DNA from: Proteiniphilum propionicum
Lineage (GTDB): Bacteria; Bacteroidota; Bacteroidia; Bacteroidales; Dysgonomonadaceae
Assembly (NCBI RefSeq): GCF_022267555.1
Contig: NZ_CP073586.1
Location: 124,001 to 188,000 of the forward strand
Length of the DNA: 64,000 bases
Direction: 5' to 3'
Shown: piece after piece, positions 28,672 through 36,896 of the stretch
Layout of the letters: each line of letters begins with the position of its first letter
Numbering within the stretch: position 1 is the stretch's first letter
Made by a program: the position numbers and the translations under genes
Notes under the pieces: model-generated
Databases searched by the model: none
What the model was told of the DNA's origin: nothing
Seen by the model: the letters and a program-made list of their open reading frames with translations, nothing else

Positions 28672-30132
28672 CTATTTAGCCGGGAAGAATAATTTCTCCA
28701 CCTCTTCCTTATCATCAAAATGGTGCTTTACACCCTTTATTTCCTGATAATCCTCATGCCCCTTTCCTGCAATAAGAACCACATCTCCCGGCTGTGCCAG
28801 GGCACAGGCAGTTTTTATTGCCTCTCTCCGGTCCACTATAGTAATTACACCATTTTTTTCCTCTTCAGAAAGTCCGTCGAGCATATCCTGAAGTATTGCT
28901 TCAGGTTCTTCAAACCTTGGGTTATCGGAGGTAAATATAGCTCTATCGCTGAGCTTTAGCGCCTCACGGGCCATAAGAGGCCGCTTGGTCCTATCGCGGT
29001 TTCCGCCGCAACCAACCACTGTGATTACCCGTCCCTTTTTGTCGAGCACTCCATGTATTGCATCCAATACATTAGAAAGTGCATCAGGTGTATGGGCATA
29101 GTCAACAATTGCTGTAATTTTTTGGGGTGAGCTGATTGTCTGGAATCGCCCTGCCACCGACTTAAGTAAAGAGAGTACGCGCAGCACATCGTCGGGATAT
29201 AGTCCCAGGAGGATGCCTGCACCATACACTGCCAGGAGGTTATAAACATTAAAAACGCCAACAAACTGCACTGTAAGCTCCTTGCCGTTTATCTCAATAT
29301 CAGTACCCTCGAAATGCTTCTCGAAAATACGTGCTTTGAAATCAGCCATATTCTTAACCGAATAGGTATATTTGGCAGCAGAAGTATTCTGCAGCATCAC
29401 CTGCCCGTTCTTGTCGTCAATATTGGTTAACGCGAAAGCTTCAGCTGGAAGGCTGTCGAAAAATGCTTTTTTCACGTTGCGGTAATCAAGCATATTTTTA
29501 TGGTAGTCCAGATGGTCCTGTGTCAGGTTTGTAAAGATGCCACCTGCAAAATTAAGTGCATGCACCCTTTTCTGGTGAATTGCGTGAGAGCTTACCTCCA
29601 TAAAGGCATATTCACAACCTGCTTCCACCATCTTCTTCAGGAAGGCATTCAGAGTAATCGGTTCGAGTGTGGTGTGAGTAGTTGCATACTGCTCATCATT
29701 CACATAGTTGGCAACTGTTGAGAGCAACCCTGCGGGATAACCAAGTTTGCGGAACAACTTATACAACAGTGTCGCGATGGTTGTCTTCCCGTTGGTGCCT
29801 GTTACACCCACCAGTTTAAGCTGTTGTGATGGGTTCCCGTACCATTCCGATGCTATCTGTGCCAGTGCCTCGGCACTGTTTTCTACCTGCACGTAGGTAA
29901 CACGTGAGAAGAACTCCTCTATCATCGGCTTATCATAAACCACAACCGCAGCTTCCTGTTCTATTGCTTTACCTATGTAGGAGTGTCCATCGGTACAAAT
30001 TCCCTCAACCGCGATAAACAAAGAACCCTGTTTCACTTTACGGGAGTCGGATGTAATGGAATCGACTTCCGTCCCGGCATTGCCGCGAATGGCAATAACA
30101 TTGCATTTATCGATCAACTTATTCAGTCTCAT
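28672..30132 (-). CDS. murE: UDP-MurNAc-tripeptide ligase MurE
   Basis: This 486-residue cytoplasmic ligase adds the third stem-peptide residue. The ATP-binding GTNGKTTIA is at 112-120, followed by MEVSSHAIHQKRV, VDYAHTPDAL and the C-terminal DNPRFEEPEAI. The DNPR motif is the known marker of meso-diaminopimelate-adding MurE, as opposed to the lysine type, so the cell wall is predicted to contain meso-DAP. It lies 15 bp after ftsI. Confidence 0.97.
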   Translation of the reverse strand: MRLNKLIDKCNVIAIRGNAGTEVDSITSDSRKVKQGSLFIAVEGICTDGHSYIGKAIEQEAAVVVYDKPMIEEFFSRVTYVQVENSAEALAQIASEWYGNPSQQLKLVGVTGTNGKTTIATLLYKLFRKLGYPAGLLSTVANYVNDEQYATTHTTLEPITLNAFLKKMVEAGCEYAFMEVSSHAIHQKRVHALNFAGGIFTNLTQDHLDYHKNMLDYRNVKKAFFDSLPAEAFALTNIDDKNGQVMLQNTSAAKYTYSVKNMADFKARIFEKHFEGTDIEINGKELTVQFVGVFNVYNLLAVYGAGILLGLYPDDVLRVLSLLKSVAGRFQTISSPQKITAIVDYAHTPDALSNVLDAIHGVLDKKGRVITVVGCGGNRDRTKRPLMAREALKLSDRAIFTSDNPRFEEPEAILQDMLDGLSEEEKNGVITIVDRREAIKTACALAQPGDVVLIAGKGHEDYQEIKGVKHHFDDKEEVEKLFFPAK

Positions 30133-30147
30133 ACTTCATAAAAATTT

Positions 30148-32346
30148 TTACCGCAATATAATAGTAATTGTTGTTCCTTTAACCAGTCTCTGTCCTGGCG
30201 GGAACGACTGCGACACTACTTTCCCCGAGCCGCTCAGGTGGACCCTCAGTCCCGATTTTTCAAGCAGGTAAACTGCATCTCGGGCACCCATCCCATGTAC
30301 GTCAGGGATTAAAGAACCTTTTAAAGCAAGCGGTTGCGGTTCATATACTTTATTATTCTGTTTCATCTTTACCCAACCAGCTGCTTCGGAAAGATCACCT
30401 GCGGGTAACTTCAATGCATCCAGCAGGGCCAGGTTAAAATCCCAGTTGCCGTTTTTCAGCACCGGATTCTTTATCAGTGCAGAATCCACATCACAATCAT
30501 TTACTGTCAGCTTCACTTTCCTCAGGTAGGTCTGCTCAGCAATATTTTTAAATACCATACCTGCCATACCTCCACCCGACGGCACCCCCTTTGGCTTTCT
30601 GAGTCCGACGAAAATTGTGTAAAGGGGTTGTTCGGCAGGAAAATATCCGCAAAAGGAGACATAATAATCGCTATACCTGCCACCGGAAGCGATCTGTGCC
30701 GTTCCAGTCTTCCCGGCAATATTAAAGTAGTCTGAAGCCACAACTCTTGCGGTTCCCTCATCAACCACTCCTCTCAACATCCGGTGTATTTGCTCAAGGG
30801 TTGTCTCTTTGCACATCTTCTGATTCACCACTTCCGCCTCAATATTCTCTATCACTTTTCCGTCTTCAATAAACTGTTTAGCAATAAAGGGCTTTATCAT
30901 CTTCCCGCCATTTGCAATACCATTATAAAACATAAGCATATAGATAGGAGGAACTTGCGTTTCATACCCGAAGGACATCCATGGAAGTGTTGTCTTTGAC
31001 CAGTAATTACTTTTATCATCAGGAAAGCGAATGGATGAAGTGCCCTCTATTCCGCTAAGCGGCACATCCCAGGCAAGCTGCTTCCTGAGTCCTATCCTGT
31101 CTATTCCCTCTACAAATTTAGCAGGATTATTTTCATATCCCTTCAAAATCATTTTACTCATCACAATGTTTGATGAGACTGCCAACCCTTCTTCAACCGT
31201 TAGATAACCGCGGTCACGTCCACGTCGCCAGTAATGGTCTCTAACCCATCTTTTGTTATATTGAAAAAGGCCTGTTCCCACATAGAACGAGTCGATGGGT
31301 GTTACAACACCATCATCAAGGGCAACCATTGCCGATACCGTTTTGAAAGTAGAGCCTGGTTCGTTCATATATGAGAACGCGTTTGGATTTCCTTCGGCGT
31401 AACTACCGCCACCCATTCTGTCTAAGTTTACAATTCCTTTAATCTCTCCGCTCTTCACCTCCATTATGATTGCAGTACCCGATTCAGCTTCGGTTTCAAT
31501 AAGTTTATCGCGAAGTGAACGCTCGGTGATATCCTGAATGGTAGCATCAATGGTTGTAACGATATCCCATCCCTCTTTGGCCGGTTTTTCCACCACATCA
31601 ATCCACTTACCATGAATCTTCTGACGAAACTTTACTCCGGGAACGCCCTTAAGCAACGAATCGTACTTCAACTCCAAACCGCTTGCACCTCCTTTTTCCA
31701 GGTCCTTATAGACACTTCCAACAGTACGTGTGGCAAGATTACCGAATGGTTTTTTTCGTGCATTGCGTTCTTCAGCTATAAGTCCGCTTTTGTTGGAGCG
31801 TTTATTCCAGAAAGGATAAGTGCGAATTTCCTTAAGGTCGACGTAAGATATATCTTTGCGCAATATTTTCACATAACGAGAGCGTAGAGAAACCTTCCTG
31901 TCAATCCCTTTCGCCTCATTATCACGTATTTGGCGCTCCTCCTTTTCGCGCATATTCCATCCATTCATGATCAGGCCCTTATATTGCGCAGCAGACCTAT
32001 CCGGAAACTTCCCTGCAAGGGCTGCCGACAGGGGACCCACATATTTCAATAGTGTATCCTTTTCAATACCATCGGCCCAGAAATCCATATATATACTGTA
32101 GAGCGGCTCGGTAGAAGCCAGCAGTTTTCCGTCGCAAGTATATATATTACCACGTTTAGGCAGTATCACACGATCCCTTATTACTGTCTCTTTCTCACCT
32201 ACTTCACGCCACCTTTTCCCTTCTGTGGTAAACGCTATTTTTGCAGCTGAGAATATGACCATAAAAGCAAACAGCATAAGTACAGTCACAATTAGCCCGT
32301 ACCTTGCAAGAATACCTTTTTTGTTTTTCTGTTTTTGTTCTTTCAT
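30148..32346 (-). CDS. ftsI: Division-specific transpeptidase FtsI (PBP3) with PASTA domain
   Basis: This 732-residue class B penicillin-binding protein cross-links septal peptidoglycan. One membrane segment lies at residues about 15-37. The dimerisation/pedestal domain is about 55-240. The transpeptidase has STFK at 332-335 (nucleophile S332), SSN in LAVSSNIVMS and the KTG triad in NIAGKTGTAQ. A C-terminal PASTA domain (LIPDVHGMGARDAVYLLEKS, about 665-732) is typical of Bacteroidota and absent from E. coli FtsI. It lies 20 bp downstream of the ftsL-like gene. Confidence 0.96.
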   Translation of the reverse strand: MKEQKQKNKKGILARYGLIVTVLMLFAFMVIFSAAKIAFTTEGKRWREVGEKETVIRDRVILPKRGNIYTCDGKLLASTEPLYSIYMDFWADGIEKDTLLKYVGPLSAALAGKFPDRSAAQYKGLIMNGWNMREKEERQIRDNEAKGIDRKVSLRSRYVKILRKDISYVDLKEIRTYPFWNKRSNKSGLIAEERNARKKPFGNLATRTVGSVYKDLEKGGASGLELKYDSLLKGVPGVKFRQKIHGKWIDVVEKPAKEGWDIVTTIDATIQDITERSLRDKLIETEAESGTAIIMEVKSGEIKGIVNLDRMGGGSYAEGNPNAFSYMNEPGSTFKTVSAMVALDDGVVTPIDSFYVGTGLFQYNKRWVRDHYWRRGRDRGYLTVEEGLAVSSNIVMSKMILKGYENNPAKFVEGIDRIGLRKQLAWDVPLSGIEGTSSIRFPDDKSNYWSKTTLPWMSFGYETQVPPIYMLMFYNGIANGGKMIKPFIAKQFIEDGKVIENIEAEVVNQKMCKETTLEQIHRMLRGVVDEGTARVVASDYFNIAGKTGTAQIASGGRYSDYYVSFCGYFPAEQPLYTIFVGLRKPKGVPSGGGMAGMVFKNIAEQTYLRKVKLTVNDCDVDSALIKNPVLKNGNWDFNLALLDALKLPAGDLSEAAGWVKMKQNNKVYEPQPLALKGSLIPDVHGMGARDAVYLLEKSGLRVHLSGSGKVVSQSFPPGQRLVKGTTITIILR

Positions 32347-32366
32347 TTTCCGAATGAACAGATGAA

Positions 32367-32699
32367 TTATTTACCTATGTGATAGACAGGTTCATTAATC
32401 ACCTTAAGATCCAGCCCCTCCTCCTCAACCCGCCGTTCAATCTCTCCCTGCCTGCTTGCTTCAGTAAGGCTCGATGAGATTGTCAGCGACTCATATTTCA
32501 CATCGGTCAGCACCTTCTGCAACCGTTCTATTTCAGACATTCTCTGCAGTACCGTATAACGGTGACTTATGAACAGAAACATTATTAGTACGATAATGAG
32601 AATAAATCTCATGTTTTTGAGGAAGAGATCTTCAGTGAGAACGCTTCCTCCAAAAACATGGACAAACGATTTGCGTATGTTATCGAACTTTATTTTCAT
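32367..32699 (-). CDS. ftsL: FtsL-like division protein
   Basis: This 110-residue single-pass membrane protein has a cytoplasmic basic N-terminus, a membrane segment at about 30-47 (FILIIVLIMFLFISHRY) and a periplasmic coiled coil (about 50-95, MSEIERLQKVLTDVKYE). It matches the Bacteroidota FtsL-like family in size, topology and position between rsmH and ftsI. Primary-sequence similarity to E. coli FtsL is not evident, so the symbol rests mainly on context. Confidence 0.85.
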   Translation of the reverse strand: MKIKFDNIRKSFVHVFGGSVLTEDLFLKNMRFILIIVLIMFLFISHRYTVLQRMSEIERLQKVLTDVKYESLTISSSLTEASRQGEIERRVEEEGLDLKVINEPVYHIGK

Positions 32700-32710
32700 T
32701 TCATTTTAAA

Positions 32711-32825
32711 CTGATCTTTATACGATCTCCATCTGATCTTTATACGATTTTTTAATTTCAGTCTTCGCTCCAATTAAATCATTTACCACACCTCTTGCTC
32801 TATTACCACTCCTCTTGCTCTATTA
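32711..32825. repeat. Two short tandem duplications in the rsmH-ftsL spacer
   Basis: CTGATCTTTATACGAT occurs at 32711-32726 and again at 32733-32748 (22 bp period). CCTCTTGCTCTATTA occurs at 32791-32805 and 32811-32825 (20 bp period). Both fall in the 183 bp gap between rsmH and ftsL, the only large gap at the start of the dcw cluster. Replication slippage is the simplest origin. Confidence 0.8.
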
Positions 32826-32882
32826 TTATGGATGCCTTACTCTTAACAGTCATTTTTATTTCCGGGCGGGAGTCACATTTGC

Positions 32883-33791
32883 TTATACCTGTTTTTTCTC
32901 TGCAATACGCAGCTTTGCACTTCTTGAGCGGGGGTTTTGATGCTGTTCTTCTTCCGATGGGACTATCACCTTCCTGTTGATCAATTCAAAGGGAGTGTCG
33001 GGATTGCCATAAAAGTCTTTGACCTGCACCCCTTCAAAATTACCTGTCCTGAAAAAGTTCTTCACCAGACGATCCTCCAGCGAGTGGTATGATATCACGC
33101 TAAGACGTCCCCCTGGCTTAAGGACCTGCAGAGACTGCATCAACATTTCGGTAAGCGCTTCCATTTCGCCGTTCACCTCAATACGAAGAGCCTGGAAAGC
33201 TTTTGCAAGAATCTTTTTTTCTTTTTCACGAAATGTGAACGGCTCAATGATTGTAAGCAGGTCTTCCACCTTTTCTATCTTTTTTGCAAGTCGGTATTCC
33301 ACCACAGACGAGGCTATCCTGCGTGCGTTCTTTAACTCCCCATATTTAAAAAAAATATCCGAAAGGTGCTCTTCCGAATACTCATTAAGGATATCAGCAG
33401 CCTTCTTCGGGGCATTGCGGTTCATCCGCATATCCAGGCCACCTTTAAACCTGAACGAGAACCCTCGCTCTGAATCATCAAAGTGATGCGACGACACACC
33501 CAGATCGGCCAGTATACCATCAACCTGCTCCACATTGTAATAGCGAAGGAAATTCTTTAAAAAACGGAAATTGCTTCTTACAAACGTGAAGCGACGGTCA
33601 TCAATAATGTTTTTTGCAGCATCTTCATCTTGGTCAAAGGCAATAAGCCGCCCATTCTTCCCAAGCCTATCAAGTATTTCTCTGGAATGGCCGCCCCCGC
33701 CAAAGGTGACATCAACATATACTCCGGAAGGACAGATATTCAATCCCTCTAAGCTTTCGTTAAGCAATGCCGGTATATGATAAGCTGTCAT
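32883..33791 (-). CDS. rsmH: 16S rRNA (cytosine-1402-N4) methyltransferase
   Basis: This 302-residue SAM-dependent methyltransferase (formerly MraW) modifies C1402 in the ribosomal P site. It starts with HIPALLNESLEGLNI, followed by the SAM loop VTFGGGGHSREIL, ILADLGVSSHHFDDSERGFSF, and the C-terminal VISYHSLEDRLVKNFF and NPRSRSAKLRIAE. Length and order are typical. It lies 20 bp after mraZ at the head of the dcw cluster. Confidence 0.97.
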   Translation of the reverse strand: MTAYHIPALLNESLEGLNICPSGVYVDVTFGGGGHSREILDRLGKNGRLIAFDQDEDAAKNIIDDRRFTFVRSNFRFLKNFLRYYNVEQVDGILADLGVSSHHFDDSERGFSFRFKGGLDMRMNRNAPKKAADILNEYSEEHLSDIFFKYGELKNARRIASSVVEYRLAKKIEKVEDLLTIIEPFTFREKEKKILAKAFQALRIEVNGEMEALTEMLMQSLQVLKPGGRLSVISYHSLEDRLVKNFFRTGNFEGVQVKDFYGNPDTPFELINRKVIVPSEEEQHQNPRSRSAKLRIAEKKQV

Positions 33792-33811
33792 CTTTACTTT
33801 GTATTACGCGG

Positions 33812-34264
33812 TCAGTAATTTCGCTCCATAAGCTGCTGTAGTTTCGAAGAGAACTCTTCCGGCTCAATAAGCGGCTTATCCAATTTGTCTTTTGCCCAAA
33901 TCTCAATGGTCTCATCAACTCCAAGGAAACGTATATCGCTTTCGATAGAGGCCATCTGCAAGTAACGTTTGGGTATAAGCACCCTACCGCTTGCATCCAT
34001 TTCAAGCCTTTCGGCATCAAGTACGAACTGGCGAAAAATCTGCTGTTGCTCCCTGTTCCACTTGTTTAACCTGCCACGAAGCATCTCGATCTCTTTTTCC
34101 CAAACGCTCCCGGGATAGAGCACAAGGCACTCCTGGAAAATATCTTTACGAAGCACAAGAAACTCCTCGCCCTCGCTCTGTAAGCGTTTACGAAAAATGG
34201 CAGGTACAAAAATTCGCCCCTTTGCATCTGCTTTTGCTTCGATATTTCCTAGAAACTGTAGCAT
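33812..34264 (-). CDS. mraZ: Transcriptional regulator MraZ
   Basis: This 150-residue protein has two SpoVT/AbrB-like swapped-hairpin halves: GNIEAKADAKGRIFVPAIFR near the start and LDAERLEMDASGRVLIPKRY in the middle, each with the DxxGR core. MraZ binds DNA upstream of its own gene and regulates the dcw operon in other bacteria. The start at 34264 (MLQFLGNIEAK) is chosen over an ATG seven codons upstream because it places the first motif as in homologues. It is the first gene of the cluster. Confidence 0.92.
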   Translation of the reverse strand: MLQFLGNIEAKADAKGRIFVPAIFRKRLQSEGEEFLVLRKDIFQECLVLYPGSVWEKEIEMLRGRLNKWNREQQQIFRQFVLDAERLEMDASGRVLIPKRYLQMASIESDIRFLGVDETIEIWAKDKLDKPLIEPEEFSSKLQQLMERNY

Positions 34265-34537
34265 GTTTGTTACAAATTCAAGCAATCTTTGTTATTTCAA
34301 CGACGTAAAAGTACAAAATAAACCACTTTTCCCCACATTTCTACACCATTTTTTCTTAAAAAGTTATCAACAGGTGCCTAAAATATATTAAGCTATTGAT
34401 TATCTGCCTTTTCGTAAAAAGAGCAAGTCGGAAGGTTTTTCTCAAATATTATTGAAAATAAGATTTTTGTATTGTTTGCAATCTTTTACCTACTATTTTT
34501 GTATTTTTGCGTCAAATAAAAAGTAGAGAACAATGGA

Positions 34538-35362
34538 ATGAGTCATAATAATGCATTTAGAATAGACATTGACAGCATTTTAAAAGACAAAGCGCGCAAA
34601 TATTACAGTAAAATTCCAAAATTTCTTATAAACTATCTTAAGCGTACGGTTCACCAGGATGACATCAACGGTATTCTTGAACGGAACCAGGGTCTGGAAG
34701 GGGTAGAATTCATGCGTGCCCTTGTTGATAATGAGTTCAATCTGGACTTGCACACCAAAGGGGAAGAGAATATTCCTGAGACAGGCAGATTTATTTTTGC
34801 ATCGAACCACCCTCTGGGCGGTCTCGACGGTATTTGCCTCTCTGCGTTATTAGGCGAAAGATATAATGGGAAGATCAAGTATCTGGTAAACGATGTTTTA
34901 TATTATATTGAACCTCTGAAGCCCATTTTTATTCCAATCAACAAGTACGGTTCACAGGCAAAAGATTCAGCAAAAGCAATAAACGAAGCCTATGCGTCGG
35001 ACAATCAAATCATAACCTTTCCTGCCGGATTGTGTTCAAGAAAACAAAAGGGAAAGATTAGAGACCTGGAATGGATGAAAAATTTCATTGTAAAAGCGGT
35101 GGAGTATGAAAGAGATGTTATTCCCGTTCACTTTGCCGGAAAAAATTCCAATTTCTTTTACAATTTCGCGAATCTGCGTAAATTTTCCGGCATGAAATTC
35201 AATATAGAGTTGATCTACCTGCCTGACGAGATGTATAAAAACAGTAAACAAACGTTCACAATTACGTTTGGCAAACCTATCCCCCGGCAGATGTTTGACA
35301 AGTCCAAAACACCTGCTGAGTGGGCACAATATGTAAAGGATGCGGTTTACTCCATGGAGTGA
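34538..35362 (+). CDS. glsA: PlsC-like acyltransferase, GlsA homologue
   Basis: This 274-residue acyltransferase has the PlsC-type block NHPLGGLD, with H91 and D97 separated by five residues rather than the usual four, and FPAGLCSRKQ in place of the FPEG motif. It is followed 22 bp later by an OlsB/GlsB-like GNAT gene. In Bacteroides thetaiotaomicron the adjacent pair glsB/glsA (BT3459/BT3458) makes N-acyl glycine and its O-acylated glycine lipid; GlsA performs the O-acylation. The same neighbour pair and motifs suggest that role here, with generic lysophospholipid acyltransferase as the fallback call. There is no signal peptide, so it is cytoplasmic or membrane-peripheral. Confidence 0.8.
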   Translation: MSHNNAFRIDIDSILKDKARKYYSKIPKFLINYLKRTVHQDDINGILERNQGLEGVEFMRALVDNEFNLDLHTKGEENIPETGRFIFASNHPLGGLDGICLSALLGERYNGKIKYLVNDVLYYIEPLKPIFIPINKYGSQAKDSAKAINEAYASDNQIITFPAGLCSRKQKGKIRDLEWMKNFIVKAVEYERDVIPVHFAGKNSNFFYNFANLRKFSGMKFNIELIYLPDEMYKNSKQTFTITFGKPIPRQMFDKSKTPAEWAQYVKDAVYSME

Positions 35363-35384
35363 CAAAAACCATTTTATAATAAAT

Positions 35385-36425
35385 ATGGAAAAGATAATAG
35401 ACCCGGTAGACAAAAATCTGATAAAAAGTGAACTGACCGTTCAAAAACGAATAAGGGCCACCAACAAGGCCAACAACGAAATATACGTTTTCACGGCTCA
35501 CGACTCACCAAACCTTATGAAGGAAGTTGGGCGGCTACGTGAGATTGCCTTTCGTCACTACGGTGGCGGAACAGGGTTAGAGGCCGACATAGACAGATAC
35601 GACACAATGGATGTGCCTTACAGGCAGCTGATCGTATGGGATCCCGAAAATGAAGAGATACTGGGTGGTTACCGTTTTATCTATGGTTCTGATGTCGAAT
35701 TCGATGAGAACGGCAAACCTATGCTCGCTACTGCTCACCTCTACAATTTCTCAGAACAGTTTATAAAAGAGTTCCTTCCAAGCACAGTTGAACTTGGACG
35801 TTCGTTTGTCTCGCTGGAGTATCAATCAACACTACTGGGCAGAAAAGGCATTTTTGCACTCGACAACCTGTGGGACGGACTGGGTGCTCTGACAGTCATA
35901 GATCCTGGAATCAAATATTTCTTCGGTAAGGTAACCATGTACGGCACATACAATAAAGATGCCCGCAACATGATACTCTATTTCCTTAACAAACATTTTC
36001 CTGATGAACAGAAACTTGTAACACCAATAGAGCCTCTTAAAACGGATACTAACATGATAAGGATGAGTAATCTTTTCCATGGAAAAAAATTCAGCGAAGA
36101 TTACAGAATCCTAAATAAAGAGGTGCGTTTGCTCGGTTACAATATTCCTCCGCTTATCAATGCCTATATGAGCCTCTCGCCAACCATGCGTTTCTTCGGT
36201 ACGGCCGTGAACGATGAATTTGGCGATGTAGAAGAATCAGGAATCCTTATCGAAATAGAGCAGATTCTGGAAGAGAAGCGCGCACGTCACATCGAATCGT
36301 ACCTTAAAAGCAATCCCAGTAAGCGTTTCCTTTTGAAGTTAAGAAGACGAATAACTTCCAATTCCACAAAAAGGAAGGTGATAATGCCAAAATCAAAAGC
36401 AGAAGGGAAACCGACAGAACCCTAA
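35385..36425 (+). CDS. glsB: GNAT N-acyltransferase, GlsB homologue (hemolysin-type annotation)
   Basis: This 346-residue protein contains an OlsB-like acyl-ACP-dependent N-acyltransferase domain (about 40-200; VGRLREIAFRHYGGGTGLEAD, LIVWDPENEEILGGYRFIYG and VELGRSFVSLEYQ). In Bacteroides, GlsB transfers a 3-hydroxy fatty acid to glycine, the first step to glycine lipids and commendamide-type N-acyl glycines. A C-terminal region (about 230-345) is basic and family-specific. The start at 35385 is preferred because an ATG at 35340 would overlap glsA. The two genes are read as an operon. Confidence 0.82.
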   Translation: MEKIIDPVDKNLIKSELTVQKRIRATNKANNEIYVFTAHDSPNLMKEVGRLREIAFRHYGGGTGLEADIDRYDTMDVPYRQLIVWDPENEEILGGYRFIYGSDVEFDENGKPMLATAHLYNFSEQFIKEFLPSTVELGRSFVSLEYQSTLLGRKGIFALDNLWDGLGALTVIDPGIKYFFGKVTMYGTYNKDARNMILYFLNKHFPDEQKLVTPIEPLKTDTNMIRMSNLFHGKKFSEDYRILNKEVRLLGYNIPPLINAYMSLSPTMRFFGTAVNDEFGDVEESGILIEIEQILEEKRARHIESYLKSNPSKRFLLKLRRRITSNSTKRKVIMPKSKAEGKPTEP

Positions 36426-36632
36426 AAAGGTAGAAAAATAAAAAGAACATCAGTTTCTGGAAAATTCTTTACTGAATTAATCCGGTTACCCCAAAAATCA
36501 CCCTTATTTCACCTTGTTCATTAACAAGGTAAATAACTGATATTTTAACCCATATACCTGAAAATGCAATCGTTTGCACACCCATGAGTAGTTAATTAAG
36601 CTCTTTTCAGTAGTATTACATATATGTTGATC

Positions 36633-36640
36633 TATATTTG
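36633..36640 (+). promoter_or_regulatory. -7-like element before the starch-locus susC
   Basis: TATATTTG fits TAnnTTTG and would place a transcription start near 36647, at the left edge of the repeat element. No TTG is seen 19-21 bases upstream, so an activator or alternative sigma factor may be needed. Confidence 0.4.
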
Positions 36641-36649
36641 TATTAGTAG

Positions 36650-36767
36650 TTCGGTAAAAAAGTATCGAAACTCCATGTAATACATTAATTTTCAGCAGAA
36701 TAGACTTTGCCGAAGCTCTGAGATCTTTCTTTCTGATTGTCAGGTGTTTAAATAAACATTTACCGAA
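36650..36767 (+). repeat. TonB-leader element, copy B (perfect 9 bp terminal inverted repeats)
   Basis: TTCGGTAAA at 36650-36658 is the exact inverse of TTTACCGAA at 36759-36767. Inside are a weak hairpin (CAGAA near 36695 and TTCTG near 36731) and the block TGATTGTCAGGTGTTTAAAT next to the right arm. It aligns with copies at 1114-1231 and 63476-63589. It ends 129 bp before the SusC start and would lie in the mRNA leader if the promoter at 36633 is used. Confidence 0.75.
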
Positions 36768-36896
36768 ATATTGTTTGTAGCAGAAGTAAAAATGAAAAAT
36801 ATTGAAAAAGTTTCATCAACATTACATTTTTTACTAATCTTTTCCGTAGTTATATGTAAGTGATTATTATTCAGTTAATCTTATAATGTTAGCAAT

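Larger units (their letters stand above)
36426..36896. other. Intergenic region before the starch-locus susC
   Basis: This 471 bp gap contains a -7-like TATATTTG at 36633-36640 without a good -33 element, and the 118 bp leader element at 36650-36767. The stretch 36440-36600 is AT-rich with no coding frame or recognised signal. Confidence 0.7.
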
